Origin: Linyphia triangularis | Lineage: Eukaryota > Arthropoda > Arachnida > Araneae > Linyphiidae | Direction of reading: 5' to 3' | Assembly: GCA_963978545.1 (NCBI GenBank) | Contig: OZ021723.1 | Span: 99,542,002 to 99,606,001, forward strand | DNA length: 64,000 nucleotides | Shown: one piece after another, positions 41,640-55,400 of the stretch | Layout: the number at the start of each line of letters is the position of its first letter | How positions within the stretch are numbered: position 1 is the stretch's first letter | Notes under the pieces: generated by a model | What the model saw: the letters and a program-made list of their open reading frames with translations, nothing else | What the model was told of the DNA's origin: nothing | Database searches by the model: none | Made by a program: the position numbers and the translations under genes

Positions 41640-42492
41640 TAGAGATGTTAACATTTATTATACACGAGATAAATATATTTTTGCGAAATTTTGTTTTCTC
41701 TTTTACTTATTCAAAGATTATCAATTCGCAAAACTTAAGTCTTTTTTTTTTTCATTGCATATTTTTTATAAAAAAAAGCTACACACAACATGGAAAGTTA
41801 TAAATTTATTTTCAAATGCTAATATATATTTGGTTCGACTCTAACTAACTTATTTACATTTTCATGTAACAAATTCAATATTTTTTTTTAAAATGGTGAG
41901 AACTACAATTACCAGCACATGGTTTAAAACTTAATGAGCACTATTAAACAGGTAATCACGTCATAGGAAATGGTCTTACAAAACTGCATAGCATATAAAC
42001 CAAAACGTAGTTTTCTCGTTTGGTTTATATAGGCTCTCTTCGTAAAATGTTATCAAGTTAAAATACAATATCTGAGTTTTTCTTACCTTTTAAATAAACA
42101 ACAGGAGTAAGCATGTTTAAAAAGTACTACAAACTGAATTTATACAATGTCGTCTCACATTGAGGAATATGTACAACCAGATGAATCTCGCATGACTTTT
42201 AATCCATTTTGTTTTCAATGAGCAGATGATGATTCTTCATCGATACACCAGAGTTTATAATTCGAAAAAGAATCTCAAGAAAATAGTAAAAGCGAAAAGA
42301 AAATATGACGTACACAAGATTCACTTACAAGACATATTTGTTGAATTTCCAAACACAAAAGCTTCGAAATGTAATAAGTGACCTTGAATGTACACAGAGC
42401 AGTAGCTTAAAGTTTACACTATAAAACTTCACAAGATTTTGATAATTGATGTATTTTTATAGAAGTACATTTGAGGTATTTTATATAAGAAA
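41640..42492. other. Intergenic, nothing recognised
   Basis: AT-rich, no gene or clear element on either strand. Confidence 0.5.
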
Positions 42493-42723
42493 TACAGGGT
42501 GTCTGAAAAGGCCTTTACACATTTCAAAAACTTCATTTTTTTTTACTGTGACGGTACAGCTCTACCTATGAACACAATTTTCAAGTAATTTTTTTTACGA
42601 TGCCAAAACCTGTGAAGATGTGAACCTGTGAAGTATTATTGTGCAAACCGCATATTCATACGACAATTTGTTGCTTTTCTATGAATTTTTCAAATGAGTC
42701 AGTGACTTTTCTGACACCCGGTA
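42493..42723. mobile_element. Short TIR element, 231 bp
   Basis: Ends TACAGGGTGTCTGAAAAGGC and ...CTTTTCTGACACCCGGTA are inverted with few mismatches; TA at each end may be a duplication. Non-autonomous. Confidence 0.65.
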
Positions 42724-44667
42724 TATTAAATTGACATATGTATGGTTACTTACTGAAAAGAAAATTATTGCATTAATGTTTTTTTTAAAGTAATGTCTGC
42801 AATATTTAAAAAACCTCAACCTTATAACAATTTTTCAAATCATGTATTATCAGATTGTAAGGAAAAATATTAATTTTTTTTTTAATTCCCCTCCCCAATT
42901 GCTTCTAAACTATATTCTCTTCAGCATTAAAGAAAATAAGTGGGATAAATTCATTTTGATAATTAAAAAAGAAAGAAAACAATCCAAAACAATAGGAAAT
43001 ATTGCATAAAAAGAAAAAGTTGCTTTCAGTCATTAAATAGATGGTCAATTAAGTATTGACACAGCAGTCCTTTTAACTTCTTGCAAGAATTGTTAGTTGC
43101 TTTTAGTCATGTTTAAGTAAAATATTAGATAAACTAAAAGTGTATAAAATAATGTGGAACTGTTATTTTTGCAATAAAATTAACAAAATAGAAAATATTT
43201 AGCAATGACTTTTTTTTTAAAGGTTCAATTACAAAATGGGTATACTTCCTGCTTACAAGGCTAAGTGAATAGAGGCTGGTTCCAGCATACTTAATATGAA
43301 TTAAATATAAATTTTTATCATGTCAATCTAATTGAATGCAATTCAAATTTAGAAATTCCATTTATTCAATTTAATGAAAATATTAACCAGGCATTACATT
43401 AGTTTGTGAGAGATAAAAAAAAAAAAAACTTAAATTGGTTGAAACCATGGGTATCTTGCAAAAGAAGTTTGTGTTAGTATTTCATTGTAGTTTGCAGACA
43501 CCAACAAAGCACATTTAAAACCGACTTTTTATTAAGAATAAAAAATTATTAGAGCATTACTTTTATTCCATGTCTCTGAAAAAATATTTTTTAGATAATC
43601 ATAATTTTAATAAGCAAAATTATAAATTTGGCTGGGTAGAAAGATAAATAACTGGTAAATATTTGTATATAATACAAATTATTAAAAGAATCTTGGTAAC
43701 ATTTTCAATCAGTCCAAACATAAAATTTACAAATGAAATCTTGACTAACCTTTTAGTGTAACATGATTTTCCAAGAAGTTGAAAGTGTCAGTTTATATAT
43801 TTTTAAATCTATATACAAAAGAAAGCAAGAAACATAATTAAACAGAACATCAAGAGATTTTGGCTAGCCAATCCTCTTTGTCAAATTTGTGTAGAGTTGT
43901 CTGCAGTGGAGGTTCAATGAAGAATTGTTTCAAGCATCACAATCAAGCTCCACTTATTATGACTGTCAGTCTCTGAGTAACACGCTTCATTATGAAAACC
44001 GCTTTGCAATATTTTTCCAACACGAATTAGACCGCAAAAAAAGTAGAAAAATAAAAGCTATTCTGAAGGCAATGGCGACATGGACCCACCCACGTACACA
44101 CATGAGACAAAAATAAATTCCATGGATACAATCAATGATAAATAGGTACACACGCCCGAAAATGCTGAACTTGCACTAAAGCAATTTTGCAACACACAAT
44201 GCAACAACTTCACAAAAAACAAACTTTGATTTACTCACACTCAAACATGACCCGATCAGTTGCAAAATTTCTCTCGTGAAAAGTCTAGCCGAACAATAGA
44301 CATAAGAGTTTGGTATCACTTGTGATGGAATAACTAGATGGTGCCATGTCAAAATAATTTACCCCTCCAACATCTAACAAATTATATCTATTTTAGTGGC
44401 ATTGTGACAAATTTCCAGAAATCCCAGATGAATATTTAATAAGCGATTTTCTAAAAAAAATAGCTACAGCAGACAAGGATCAATTCCTTAACATTCAGCG
44501 CAACATCTAGTTAGTACAAGCAAGTGATACCCGATTCCTATACCTATGGGCTGTATGTTCAATCTACACCAAAGAAACTCCTCACAGTTCCAGAGACCCA
44601 TTCAATAAAAGACTATCTCCCCACCATGGGTCCTGTAGCAAAATTTCTCCAACATTAAAACTCAAAT
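42724..44667. other. 3' flank of p66, nothing recognised
   Basis: AT-rich with no coding exon; the part nearest 44667 should be the p66 3' UTR. A plus-strand 63-codon ORF at 43925-44116 has no recognisable similarity. Confidence 0.5.
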
Positions 44668-45581
44668 TCAGGCCTTCCAGCTGGAAGAGGACGTGTGAGG
44701 AGGTATGTTGGGCGACTGAACCCTGTCCGACCTATAGTGGCGACTTCTGCTGTCCCCAGACGACTTCCCCCGTCCGTGATGATTTGGGACGGGCGTCATG
44801 AAGGGTGAAAGTGACAAAACACCAGGGTGCAACGGCACCCCAGCTGCCAGTAGCTGCTGAGCCTGTGCTTGCAGCAGCGATTGATACTGTGGACTGAGCT
44901 TGGACAACTGTGCCAGTGCTGCATGGTTGATACCCTGCTGGCCCTTCGGAATGTACGGCAGTGCCATACCTGCCTTCGGAATGGAAAAAGCAGATGTTGA
45001 TAAGCCCTGGTGAGCGGGAGACGGCTGGCGGCCGGACGAGGCAGCTTCAGATGCATGTCGACCATGACGGGAGTGGGAGGACTTGGGCGTCTCTCTCGGC
45101 TGAGGAGGCAACTTGGGAGGCAGCTTGGGCAGTGTGTGAATGGTGAGCCTGTCGATCTCCTTCTCTTGCTGAAGCGCCTTGAGGAAGGCGGACTTGAGAT
45201 TGTTCGTGTGCTGTGCCTTAAGGCCTTTGCGGATGTTGGACGTGATGCATGCCTCGCAGAACGCATCATATGCCTTCTTCCCATTCTTATCCACCTCCTT
45301 CCACTTCCATGCACAGGTGAAGTCTGTGCTGCACTGGGCACACCGCAGTGGGTCCTTACCAGGTGTAGAACCCTTCTTGGTGAGGAAATCTACCACAAAG
45401 TCCAGGCCCATGAGACAGAGGAACTCCATGCTATTGGGGGCTGGGTAGAAATTGATCTTGAGGGGAGGGGGCTTAGGCAGGGGAATCTGGAGGAGGGTCT
45501 TTTCCAGTTGCTTTCGGAGGGCGAGCTTGGCAGCTGCCTGTCTCTGTTGCAGAGTCTCAGCATCATTCTTTTCTTCCTGCA

Positions 45582-45612
<31 letters not shown>

Positions 45613-45654
45613 ATGCCGACTGCTGCCGTTGGAGGAGCTCGTTGATGGAGGCAC
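44668..45654 (-). CDS. GATAD2A/B: p66 exon 5 (CR2, GATA finger, stop)
   Basis: 328 codons. Poly-Gln run, LRKQLEKTLLQIPLPKPPPL, MEFLCLMGLDFVVDFL, then CAQCSTDFTCAWKW ... CEACITSNIRKGLKAQHTNN and LKSAFLKALQQEKEIDRL. The tail is Ser/Arg/His-rich and ends SPNIPPHTSSSSWKA. High GC relative to surroundings makes long antisense ORFs (for example 45010-45645) that are shadows. Confidence 0.97.
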
Positions 45655-46394
45655 CTGCAATATAATGCTCAAATTAAGTGATTTATCATAAGTTAACTTA
45701 AGAATTTATTACAATTTAAACTGTTTGAGTGTTCTGCAATGTAGTAAACTTTAAGGTTTGTCTATTTTCAGGTATAATGCAAAGTACTTTACTTCTACTT
45801 GAACAAGCATATATTCACAGAAGAACATAAATTTTAATATTGATTTACTTTCTGTTAATATCTCAAAGTACAAACTATAATATGCAACACTTATAGTACT
45901 ATAATCAAAATTTAAACTGCCACATTTAACATTTTTGCAACCTGCATCACTTAAATTTTCACTACAAATAATTTCAACTTATAAAAGTAATCATAAAAAT
46001 ATCATACATGCTGAACATTCATATACATCATTCATTATTAATTAAAATCTTAAATTTCAGAAAATAGCCTACAAACGTTTTTTAACAAATTATCCATAAG
46101 TTGCAATTTTAAAAAAGTTACAGTTTTCGCTGCAGTACATCTGTCATTTGTAGAAACACCAACCTTAAATTTTTATTTCATTTAGAGTAAATAAAGTCCA
46201 CGAATATTTGTAGACACAAAAAGGCTCTTATAAAATAATGATATAATACCAAAAAACTTAAAATGGACAATTTCATGTGAAATAAATCAAATTTATGCTA
46301 AATTATTAAAAGAAAAAAAAAAAAAAAAAACTTTCAAAAGCAAAAAAAATTAAGCAATTTAAAAGTGTGCAGATACTATTTAGTAGTATAAAAG

Positions 46395-46436
<42 letters not shown>

Positions 46437-49400
46437 TCCCACATGCATTTATAACACAACACAGTCTTCTTCAACAAAAATGGTTACTGGCATTCAAAAT
46501 ACTGACGCCTGGTATACTGACATAAGTTACTGCTATATCAACATGGTAGAGCTCAAAAGCAGAAAGGAAAAAAAAAGAAGCTGAATTTCACACAAAAGAA
46601 AGGTTTTCAACAAGTCAAACTAATGCAACAATTATATCATATTGACAAACAGGCAAATCTAATTAAACTCAGTTTTCTAACTTTAAAGTTACAATCTAAG
46701 TACAATAGCCCCTCTTTATATTGCGCATTCGGATATATCACGCATTTGTTACGATTTTTTTCTGATTTCCCGTTTTTTGCATTTTATCATATCGCATATT
46801 TTGCTTGTCGCCTGACAAGCTCGATTATCAAGAGGCTGAACTGAAAAAAAAGTAGCTTCAATTTTTAAATTTAAGCTATTATTTATGTCTTTAAGCTTGT
46901 TTCATAAAATAAAAAGCAACCAACAATTTTACACAAATTCCAATTATAAACACGGATTCTACATAAAAATGACAATTGAGACTAATTTTCATGCACAAAA
47001 TTATATAAAAATATTAGTAACTCTGCATCGATTCAAACCAAATGGCAAAAGTGGTTCTCAATCAAGCACTAATCATGGACATAGTTTCTATCACATAACA
47101 TAAGACTAGACGAATTACTACAAAAAGGAGTCGCAAATCTCAGCAATACCTGCCATTACATAAGCATAAATTTTGTATCCAAAGAAAACTTGCACATGGA
47201 TCTCTGTGAGACTATTCCTGCACAATCTGTTGTATTTCTTGTCTATAATTGACAATTTTTCACAAAAGATTACAGTGTACCATCTTAGTGACAAAATAAA
47301 GGTTTTTAGTTGTTTCACAAAGTTTTAGAAACGGGCAGAATGATTCCACGGTCAGAAAACTTTGAACATTAGAGTGTGTTGAAGATCAGGGAATTAATAC
47401 CAAAAGAACAAATAAGAACAAATGAATAAGTCCGAAATAAAACGGTGTGGAATAAAGGTTTATTTTACACCAGGGTTTAGAAAAAAAAAACATTTTTTTT
47501 TTTTTTAAATCCTTTTTTAATTACATGTATACATATTTATAAATAAAATTTGACATTAACTAGAATAATTAATGTTCAAATAACAAATAATATTCCTTCA
47601 GAAAAAAAATTTAATCTAACTAAATAAACAATTGCTACTTATCTGAACATTCAAATCATATTATATTTAGAGATAATTTTTTTTAAATTCAATGGATACA
47701 ATACAATACAATAGTAATTATTTACTGCATCAACATGGAATATTGCTCTTAGATTCATCAGTTATGGTGATACGTTGTACAAAGTGATATTTTTAAGGTT
47801 TAGAAATAAGTAATTAAAGCACAAAACCTCAATTTCAGAGACAAATTCAAAATGCAGCCTATAATTTAATTTTAATTAATAATTTTAATAATTATAAAAC
47901 ATTAATAAATCTATTAGATTAATATAAAAACTTATTGTTGATACTTATAAAAACTTCCAATAGTCTTTCATTATAAGATTTATTTTAAAAAAGTTATTTA
48001 CAACAACAAATAATTTAAAAAATCTCATTAAAAATAAACAAATAAAAATATCATTTTAAATTATTCTTTAAAAAAAAAAACAATTGTTTAATTTTTTTGA
48101 GAAAAAAGTCAATTGGCCAACCCTGATTTACAGAGCTGTAGATGGCATTCAACTTAATCAGACAGCGGTCTAGAAGACTAATCTTGATCGGAAGCCCTAC
48201 TTTGCTTATCTTATACTTAGAATAGTGTATGTGAAGGAAATCAGAACAAAACTCCTTGTCATTATGGTGGTCAAAAACAGACAATAAAAAACACCTTAAA
48301 ACCTTTGGTACACCAGTATATGTAGGATTACCCAAACAACATAGAAAAAAGTTACAAATGCGGGCAAAGCACAGTATCATGGTACGAACCAAGGGTTACA
48401 GAATCTAGTTATACGATTAGAGGAAGGTAGTTAATTATCCTCGAGCAGATATCCAGAAACCAATCCCTTTAAGCAACCCTAATTTATCAGGGATGAAAGT
48501 GATTATAGTGAAAAAAGAAGGAAATCCAAAAATTCATTAAAAAAGCAAACGGAAGGGACGTTAACCAAAAGTTTCGTCAAAAAAGCTTGTGGAAGGAATA
48601 CACAAAATTCAACAAAAAAAAGTATGAAGGAAGGATGATTCAATACTTTTAAAGATACAATGAAATTTCTCATACTATATAATAATTACGTTTCCAATAT
48701 TAGGAGCTTGTGAAGTAATCAGTGAGGAAAGGGGAGCTAAAAGGGAAAATCTTTTATTTAGACATGAGGAAAATTATACTTTTTGCAGGAAAAACTGGTT
48801 TAGATCAGAAAAATGTGGATCCTCGAAACAAATGGAAGGAAAGTGTTACATAAAAAACCAAAAGGAGGAAAACTCTCATCCGTGTATTTTGAAGAGTTAG
48901 GGCTAAAATAACAGTTCCCAGTAGCTCAAAAGACCTTAATTGTTTAAAAGTCCCCACCCCACTTTTTAAGAAGTTACCTGGTTCAGGGAAGCTATACCTA
49001 GGAAAGACAAGTCTAGATTCGATAACTATTTTCTCAAGGTGAAAAGGTCAGACTTGGACCCAATAACGTCACAGAAGAATATTGCCAGGTACACCACATA
49101 AAGTTTAATCCAGAAGTTTTTAACTTCAGGGATAAGAATATTTATTCAGGAATTGTTAACCAATGAGTAGAATGTCTAAATAGCAATGCACGAGTAGAAA
49201 ATGTTAAGATACTTTACAATTTTAACTCATCAACAAGCAAACAAGTGATAAAGCGCTAATCGGGAAGAATATCAAATCAAGCAGAACCATAACATATGGA
49301 ATATTGTAGAAGATCGCGAGGATGTCAAAGTTTTGGGCAACCAATGGGTTTTTACAACTAAAACAAATGAAAATAATGAAGTAGTGCGTTTCAAAGCTCG

Positions 49401-52400
49401 ACTGGTAGTAAAAGGATTTGACCAAGTAAAAGGTATGCACTATGAAGAAGTATTTAGTCCTGCGGTGAACTTTCCAGCTGTAAGAGTATTATTCACAATT
49501 TTGGTTTCTTTCTATAAGTGGGAACACTGCCAACTTTACAACAAATATTCATATGCCCTGATTTCTGAATTAATATATATGACCCAACTGCAAGGATTTA
49601 AAGAAGAGGCAAAACCTAAGAGATTTATGGCATACATTAGAGCAGACAGGAATGGTTTCAAGAAATACAAAAAACTCTAAATGATTTAAATTTTAAAAGG
49701 TTAAAATGGGTAAATATATATATAAATACACACATGGGGGTCATAAAGAAACTTTGCCGATATATGGACCTCTAGCGGCTATTCCGTTCAACAGATTGGG
49801 ATGAGATTTCAGGTATTTAGAGATATGAGCACAGGATTCTGGGAATGGCAACAAAATGGTGTTCACGGTTACAGTAAGAAAAACTCAAATTTTTTGAATG
49901 GCAACATCCATTTTTTCCTGTCACAAAATGCTCAGCTCATGTGAAAATCTTAAAGAGCGTTAGAATGGTCTGTACATTACAAAAAACGGATGTGTCATGC
50001 ACGGATGCCATTCACAGAATCTCGAGCTCATACCTCTGAATAACTATAGTTGAAATATCATCTCGATTTGTTGAAAGAAACGGCTGCTAGAGGTCCATAT
50101 AGCAGCAAAGTTACTTTATGACCACACTGTATATATTTATATATAATGTATGTTGACAGTTTGGTAGAACTAGAACTCTTTTAAATTCAATGGGGAATAA
50201 ACTGGAAGAAAAATTCGATTTGAAAATTTTAGGAAACGCCAAGAATTAAATGTATTTTAAGGAACCAAAGGACTATTCTTTCAAAACTCTAGTCCTGAAA
50301 CAGAAGAAGAAACAGACAAGACTGCTCTACAGAAATTTACTAGGCTGTTTATTTTTCACTCAAGTCGAATGCGGTCTGAAAAAGTCTCTGCCAAGAAAAT
50401 CCTATCACAGTTTTAGATCAATCCTGAAAAGATTCACTGGATCGTACACTGCTTAAACACTTGACTCAGCATTAAGGACACTGAAGACTTGGAAGTTCTC
50501 CGAGGAAGTTCTAGAATCGTCACCTTCTCCAATAGTTACATTTCCAACTTTCCCTTTATGGCAGAGCATCCAGAAATAGTGCATATCATATATGAGATAT
50601 CTATTTTTAAAGCTAATAAAAAGGACCATCGAACAAATGCTAAGATACTTACAGCCGTAATGGTGATTTGGTTAGACAAGTTTTTCAAAAGTGGATACTG
50701 GTTCAAATGATTGGAATTGAGTTGTTCCACAGAACTAGATGAGATAGTCGATGATGCTGTGCTTGCTTGATGAACTTCTTGTTTGATGGGTTTATATGGC
50801 TGCTGATGGGGCTTGAACAATGGCTGAATTGGCTTGAATTGTGTTGAAGATGACTGCTTCAATAAACTATTACTGTTAGATATGGCTTCTTGCTTCACAT
50901 CCTATAAATATAGATTACTCCAATTTTTTGCATTATACAAGTTGACTATTTTAGAACAAATAATGGAAGGATCTAGGATAAGTTTTTCTACAAAGAAAAA
51001 GTCATTTAATACATGAAATAAACACTCACAAGACTATTATAGTTTAGGGTCAGGAGCCTCTCAGGATGTAGAAGGAGGAACTGGGCATCAATCGTGCGTT
51101 ATAATAGGAGAAAACCCAGAACAGAAGCAATTACCAGAAATATTCAAATTTGATAACCTAGACTAAAGCAGTGTTCATATCTGAGCTGCCAAGTAGCAGT
51201 ACATGGTGCCAGAGCAGAGGGGATGCACATAAATTACAGTATGAGCAGAGGAGAGGGTTCATTGCTTGCGTAATGTAAAAATTTAATTTGTGCAGGTAAG
51301 ATGTAATAAACTATTTTTCTTTTCTTTTCTTTTTCAATTTTAAGTTAATATATTTTTAATAAATAGAAAGGGGTAGTAATGTACATTCCCAGATAAAACG
51401 AAAGGGATAAAAGCATTTTTTTTTTTTAATAATCTCAATATCTGCCGAGTTTTGCAAAAAAAAAAAAAATCAAGCGCATTTAATCCGACAAGAACTGTTG
51501 ATTTTTTCCACCTCAACTTGCAGACTAATTGTACGTCAAACAAATAGGTTTTTATTCCCTTTGGGATTTTTTGCTGTTGTTCCTGTTCTTTTGACATTGT
51601 AGTGCATTTTTTATCCAAAGATTCAGTACTGGATACTTTCATAGCAAAATGATAAAGAACTTTTGGATTCTTCTTTGGGATGCACAACTTGAGAGCTACA
51701 TAGTGCCCAAGTCATTAGACTTGAAAATTGAAATTTTCAGATAGCAGCCAGTGGCTGGTAAATACTTTTAGTTTAGCAGCCACCTTATCGCAAACTTTTT
51801 ATTTATTTGACCTTATGATTTTTGACTAACAAGCATTGCAAACTTAGACGTATTTCACTTGCTTTTGCGCGATACTACTTCAGTTCATGAATTCATATGA
51901 TGGATGAATGGGTTTTAATGGCAACAGGGGATTACAAAAATTTAAAAAAGGGAAGAGGTATTTTCCTTGATTTGAAAACTTTACAGAAATTTCAGTACAT
52001 TCAGTAAAACTTAAAAAAAGAAGATAAGGGGGGGGGGGGGGGGCTGATTAATTCATTTAGTTGCCTCATCACCCCATTTAATCGACCTGTGGCGAGTAGA
52101 TATTTTCAGGTCTACCAAACATCAAATGCAACTTGATTTCGAATTTCAAATAAGAAATGCCTTTCGACTGGTTTTTATTTGCATGCAGAATGGAAGATCC
52201 CAAACATGTCCGAAAGCCAACTCACCCTCTTGGAAGCTAGGTACTTGTTGCTTGTGATGAGCTGCTTGCTGGGCAGTGGCTGTATCTGCACTCCCCCTTT
52301 CAGCATCACTGGCTTCTGTGAGGAGGAGACGAGGGGGGTTGCAGGCAGTGGGCTTGAGTTGGACTCCCCCCGCTTCGACTTTTGGCTCTCCCTCAATTTA

Positions 52401-55400
52401 CGAAGGAGAACGAGCTTCATCTCTTCGTCACCAAGAGCCTTCTTCAGCCTCTCGATGTTGGAGTCGTACTCCTCCTGCTCTGTCTTAGACCTAAGGCATA
52501 GTGAAAAATAAAATAAAATTCAAATACGTTACATAAATACTTATACCAAGCATACAAAATACCACCAGGGCAGAACAATATAACTTGATACCAATGCCAT
52601 AGAAAAGTAAGGTATCACAATTGAGGGGCTACAGCAAAGAACGACCAGAGTTTGTTTTTCTCAATTTTCTAGAAAAGCTTATTTAACGATTCAACTCTCA
52701 GGGCTTGTATCAGGGTTGTGGTAAATGGTGGCTCAAAATATCTTGTACCATGATATTTATTTGCCAGAGGACTCCGAGTGATTAAACTATCTGCTATAAT
52801 CTTGTAGACGGCGGGAAAATCTCGTTTTCGAAAAAAATCGTACTCGGATAGTTCTTAGCTGTGGCCCTTTCATTTTGATCGATGAACATAAAAGGAGTAA
52901 AATATATTGCATTACATTGCAGTGTTGAAGTGAAAAACAGCGAACAAAACTGGAAAGAATACTTGGTCGAATAAATGAGTTTAGGGGAAATATTGTATGC
53001 AAAAATTACATATTAAGTGCAAAAGTAAATTAAATTACCAATGTACATCAATTATCAATGTATAGCAGTACACATTGGTAATTGAAATGTATTGTGAAAA
53101 TGAGCATTTTCGTGTTTTTATCCTAAAATAATCCAAAATTTAACAGCTTTTTGTGAAGGTTCGTAATGTTAAAAGATTATTACAGCAAAATTTAAACATA
53201 AATTGTGAGGAACAAGATAATTTTAGTTTTAGTAAACAATCACAAAAATCTATGCATTCTTATGCAAAAATACAAAAATCAAATACATCCATGTAACAAT
53301 TGATTTTTAGTGTAATTTTAAATATTTTTGTTTTATAAAAAAAACTGCCATTTTAAAAAGCTTTTAAAACAATTATATTTAAAAAAAAAAGTGATTTAAG
53401 TTAATAGTTGTAGTTTGTTACATGCAGAAAATCAGAATGTATTATTTGCAATTTAAGTTATATAGAACAAATTGTGTTACGGCTAGTGTTATAAGACAAT
53501 AATTACAAAATTAAATCCCAATTAAATATGATCGAGCGAAGAATTTTTTACTTTGGGGATATGTTAGTATTTTAATATTTGTCAAGTATGTAAAAAATTG
53601 GAAGTCTAGTTCCAAAAATGAAATTGTATAAGCATTGAAATCGGGCGTTATTTTGCCATTTCAGTATTTTAGTGAGTTTGTAAACTATACGAGACGACAA
53701 TTGTCATTTTCAGTAAGAGTAAATATATTATTTTATCAGCGCTGCTTGCATACAGAATTAGCATGTTTAACAAGTAACAGACTTGCAAAGTTTTCTTTTA
53801 ATTACAAATGATTTTTTATTGTATTGGGGCGAAATCCTTAAAATATTTATAAAATTATGTGAAAGTTTTAGAATCTTATTTTTTAAAAACATTTTTCAGA
53901 ATTTATTTTCTTGGAGAATAAATTCTGAAAAATGTTTTAAAAAATCATTCATTTACTTGCAACTTGGAAATACAAGACAGTTTGGGTTTTAACAAAATTT
54001 TGTAATTTTTACAAAAGGCAGGGAAATTTTGTAATTTTTACGAAACATTGGCAAAATTTGTAAACTATATGAGAAATTTTAAACTGTTTAAAAAATACTA
54101 TAACAAACCAATTTTAGCTTCCACTAAACAAAATTCTTTCCATCAATATAAAATAAGATTTTTAACTCAATTTTTTACTTGTTTCTTCTGAATATTCTCA
54201 AGAGAGTTCATTCATCAACAAAAATACTGCTATAATGAATCCAAAACATAGGCTTAGTTTTTTTAGGATAAAAAATAAAAAGTCTGCAAAAAAAAAAAAA
54301 AACACCTAGTTTACCATTTAAAAATATGAATAAACATCGTTAAACAGAAAGAGTTTCAACCTACCTGATCTTGGGCACAGGAGAAGGGATGGGACTGCAA
54401 TCCGAGTCACTTTCCGACTCCGAGTCATCGTCGGACGCCGACACCATAACAACATCCGCAGTCCCACCATAGGACTCAGTGAACCTAGCTCGCCTCGGGG
54501 GCTGTAGCCTCTTTGGCTGATCGGTTGGGTCGTCCACTTTGGGCTTTTTGGGTATGTCGCCATTAAGGGAGATGATCTCTATGTCGGGAGACTGGGCAGC
54601 CTTGCGTTTTACAGGGCTGTAGCTTGTCTGGGGAGTGAAAGTAGGGAATTTGTTGATGGCGGGGAAACTGGCATTTTTCTTTCTAGGACGGCCCCTGCGA
54701 CGCCTGAAAAAGGAGATAGTTATGACAGAGATGCAATTGCTACAAGGGTCAAAGTGACAAAATAAGAATATATAGGATTCAAAATATATATATATATAGG
54801 TCAATATAAAACATCAAATAACTGCACACAGTTGCTACTGAACTTAAAAATTAACTCGTTATATATTTCATTAACTAAAATTTTAAATGAAACGTTATTG
54901 AAACGAACATGTAAGACGAACGTACTTGAAGTAGGAGGACTTTCACACAGTACCAATTAGCATAAATTTTCTTTTACAAGAGGAATATCAATAATAAAGT
55001 ACATAGAAAATAAGTGCCCCCTTTTGAAATTCGTTATATTGAATTTAAGAGAATAGAACACACTCTATTAAAAAAGAAATCCCCTTATCCCGAATATGTC
55101 ATCCTTTATTTGCTATTACCTCAATATTCCATCCTTAGTAGTCATCAATAAATCAAGTTTTATTAATTACATTATTTGCAATCTTGAGTCTGTTGCTTCC
55201 AGCATCTATAAGTGCTTTCAGCTACCCCAATTTCTTTCAAGTATTTTCTTTCTAATACCTGATTGGGTTAAGATTTACTGTACGGTCCCCCTTGGCAACT
55301 TTTCAAAAAAATCGTCAAATTGAAAATAACATCAAAAGGCATGTGTCTCCAAATAGAAAAATTGTGTAAAAACACGCCGTGTTACCAAATCCAAACGATA

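Noticed and set aside
45010..45645. 211-codon plus-strand ORF opposite p66 exon 5
   Set aside because: Shadow of the GC-rich p66 coding exon; composition mirrors the poly-Gln and Pro-rich coding strand.
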